A DNA stretch of 32,605 nucleotides. Origin: an uncultured Lachnospiraceae bacterium. GTDB lineage: Bacteria > Bacillota > Clostridia > Lachnospirales > Lachnospiraceae. The stretch is taken from positions 1-32,605 of the forward strand of contig CANQYH010000003.1 in NCBI GenBank assembly GCA_947628025.1, read 5' to 3'. The translations under genes and the position numbers were made by a program. Below the pieces are notes generated by a model. That model was not told where the DNA came from. It was given only the letters and a program-made list of their open reading frames with translations, and did not search any database. Shown one piece after another: positions 31,472-32,605 of the stretch; the first letter of the stretch is position 1, and each line of letters opens with the position of its first letter.

Positions 31472-32086
31472 TCATCCGGGTCCGGAATATAGACGGCGGG
31501 CCGCGATGTATCCGGCCACCTCCGCCGGGACATAGGCCCCGATATCGTCTCCCCGCCTGACCGCGTCCCGCAGAAAGCTGGAGGAAACGGCTATTTCCCG
31601 GCAATGGAGCTTTTCGATGCTTCCGCCGAATTTATCGCGAAGATAGGCGATCTGCCGGTCAAAGCTGCGCTCTCTGCGGTCATATTCCCGTTCCGCCGCC
31701 AGCAGGCAGACGGAAGAAAAAATCATCTCCGGGCGGTACCAGCCCTCGATCTCGTACAGGGAATCCGCGCCCAGGATGAAGAAAAACGTATGCTGCGGGT
31801 AAGAATGTTTCAGCAGCGCCAGCGTATCGGCCGTATAGGTGGTCCCGCCTCTGGACGTCTCAAACTCGGACAAAAGCAGTCCCGGCTCGCCGGACACGGC
31901 CAGCCTGACCATGGCGCAGCGGTCCTCCGCTGAGGACAGTTCCCGCCGCATTTTGTGGGGCGGATGCCCAGACGGCATGTACCAGACCTGATCCAGCCCG
32001 TATTCGTCTCTGGCCTGCTTTCCCAAAAGCAGGTGCCCGTTATGGATCGGATCAAATGTTCCGCCCATGATCCCGATTTTTGACAT
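31472..32086 (-). CDS. nadD: Nicotinate-nucleotide adenylyltransferase NadD
   Basis: NadD adenylates nicotinate mononucleotide to deamido-NAD. The 204-residue protein opens with KIGIMGGTFDPIHNGHL, the nucleotidyltransferase HxGH motif, and ends with the EIAVSSSFLRDAVRRG version of the ISSTxIR motif. The MPSGHPPHK and FILGADSL blocks are also present. The ATG at 32086 follows GGAGG; the track start 32176 adds unconserved residues. About 76 bases separate it from yqeK, and the same-strand order yhbY-nadD-yqeK-rsfS supports one operon. Confidence 0.96.
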   Translation of the reverse strand: MSKIGIMGGTFDPIHNGHLLLGKQARDEYGLDQVWYMPSGHPPHKMRRELSSAEDRCAMVRLAVSGEPGLLLSEFETSRGGTTYTADTLALLKHSYPQHTFFFILGADSLYEIEGWYRPEMIFSSVCLLAAEREYDRRERSFDRQIAYLRDKFGGSIEKLHCREIAVSSSFLRDAVRRGDDIGAYVPAEVAGYIAARRLYSGPG

Positions 32087-32213
32087 ATTCGCGCCTCCGC
32101 CGTATGATTTTTCGGCAGCCGCCCTATGGCAGGACCCGGCCGCCGTCTCCGCCCGCCGCACAAAACATAACGCCATCGCTTATAGGCGGACGCGGGCGAA
32201 ATAAAGATCCCGG

Positions 32214-32519
32214 CTACGGCCGCGGAAGCTCGATCCTGCGGTTCTTTTCTTCTTTCGCCGTTTTATAAAGAATGATCTTTTTGCCGATCACCTGGACGAC
32301 CTGCGAATGGGTCCGCTCCGCCAAGGTCCCGGCCAGTTCTTTCGGATCGTCGAAGCAGTTTTTGAGAACGCTCAGTTTGATCAGTTCCCTGGCTTCCAGC
32401 GCGTCGGCCACTGAAGCGGTCAGTTCCGGCGTAAGACCCAGCTTGCCGATCTGGAAAATCGGCTCCACATTCATCGCCAGCCCCTTTAAATAGGCTCTCT
32501 GCTTGGATGTCAATGTCAT
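32214..32519 (-). CDS. yhbY: YhbY-family RNA-binding protein (CRM/KH-like)
   Basis: The 101-residue protein matches the YhbY family, a small CRM domain that associates with pre-50S particles. MTLTSKQRAYLKGLA, the FQIGKLGLTPELTASV loop (GxxG-like) and LIKLSVLKNC are diagnostic, and the closing VVQVIGKKIILYK strand is present. GGGAGGAAATC precedes the ATG at 32519. It follows obgE directly and precedes nadD. Confidence 0.95.
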   Translation of the reverse strand: MTLTSKQRAYLKGLAMNVEPIFQIGKLGLTPELTASVADALEARELIKLSVLKNCFDDPKELAGTLAERTHSQVVQVIGKKIILYKTAKEEKNRRIELPRP

Positions 32520-32533
32520 GATTTCCTCCCGGT

Positions 32534-32605
32534 CTATTCCTTATAATAATCAAACTCATGCCCGTACATCCGGACCGTATCGCCCTCCTGGATGCCGGCC
32601 TGTTC
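32534..32605 (-). CDS. obgE: C-terminal end of GTPase ObgE (5' end outside window)
   Basis: The final 23 codons read EQAGIQEGDTVRMYGHEFD and so on to the stop (complement of 32534-32536). The G-x-x-E-G-D-x-V-x-x-x-G-x-E-F motif is typical of the ObgE C-terminal (OCT) domain. The gene is complete only upstream of the window. It is absent from the ORF track. Its position before yhbY-nadD-yqeK-rsfS is the usual Firmicute order, which strengthens a call made on few residues. Confidence 0.85.
   Translation of the reverse strand, partial: EQAGIQEGDTVRMYGHEFDYYKE

Overview
The window looks like a chromosomal segment of a GC-rich member of the Lachnospiraceae (Clostridia, Firmicutes). The evidence is strong AGGAGG-type ribosome binding sites, sigma-A promoters with 17-base spacers, Bacillus/Clostridium-type LexA boxes, SepF, a chromosomal mreC-mreD-PBP2-minCDE-rodA cluster, and a YqeK/RsfS/NadD/YhbY/ObgE cluster. 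The assignment is inference from gene content. Most of the window is dense, ordinary core chromosome. I see no rRNA, tRNA, CRISPR array or intact mobile element.

Layout. (1) 1-330: AT-richer debris, with the end of a DUF3592-like membrane protein running into a decayed fragment of an AlbA/HATPase-type ATP-binding protein. (2) 400-2770: an ArsR-family repressor with a strong promoter and a 27-base palindromic operator, translationally coupled to an SdpI-like membrane protein, followed by a YhfC-family membrane protein. (3) 2940-6077: an RNase Z-like metallo-hydrolase, miaA and a YnbB-type PLP enzyme. (4) 6237-15637: a long co-oriented run of radC, mreC, mreD, a PBP2 with a large insertion, minC, minD, minE, rodA, a methylglyoxal-synthase homologue with altered catalytic residues, and a D-Ala-D-Ala carboxypeptidase lipoprotein. 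It couples cell elongation to division-site placement; mreB is not in it. (5) 15641-18898: a small P-loop protein with its own promoter, an orphan HlyD-like membrane protein, yggS and sepF. (6) 19028-23085: aroB, lspA, an RluD-type pseudouridine synthase, a cytidylate-kinase-like protein and a TraX-family protein. (7) 23086-23967: low-GC, gene-poor DNA with one small two-helix membrane protein and a promoter followed by a strongly structured leader or small RNA. (8) 23968-26963: a TtcA-like tRNA thiolase, a chromosomal tyrosine recombinase, and the SOS locus, with a YneA-like LysM protein divergent from lexA across four LexA boxes. (9) 27122-30119, minus strand: an XRE/TPR-like regulator, then an ECF sigma factor translationally coupled to a membrane anti-sigma-like protein. 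(10) 30423-32605, minus strand: rsfS, yqeK, nadD, yhbY and the end of obgE.

Functionally the window is dominated by cell-envelope growth, division-site selection and their checkpoint (MreCD/PBP2/RodA, MinCDE, SepF, the LysM SOS division inhibitor). RNA modification and ribosome maturation (miaA, rluD-like, ttcA-like, rsfS, yhbY, obgE) form a second theme. The observations most worth following up are the MgsA homologue lacking the catalytic aspartate, the structured RNA region before the ttcA-like gene, the P-loop/HlyD pair upstream of sepF, and the PBP2 insertion.
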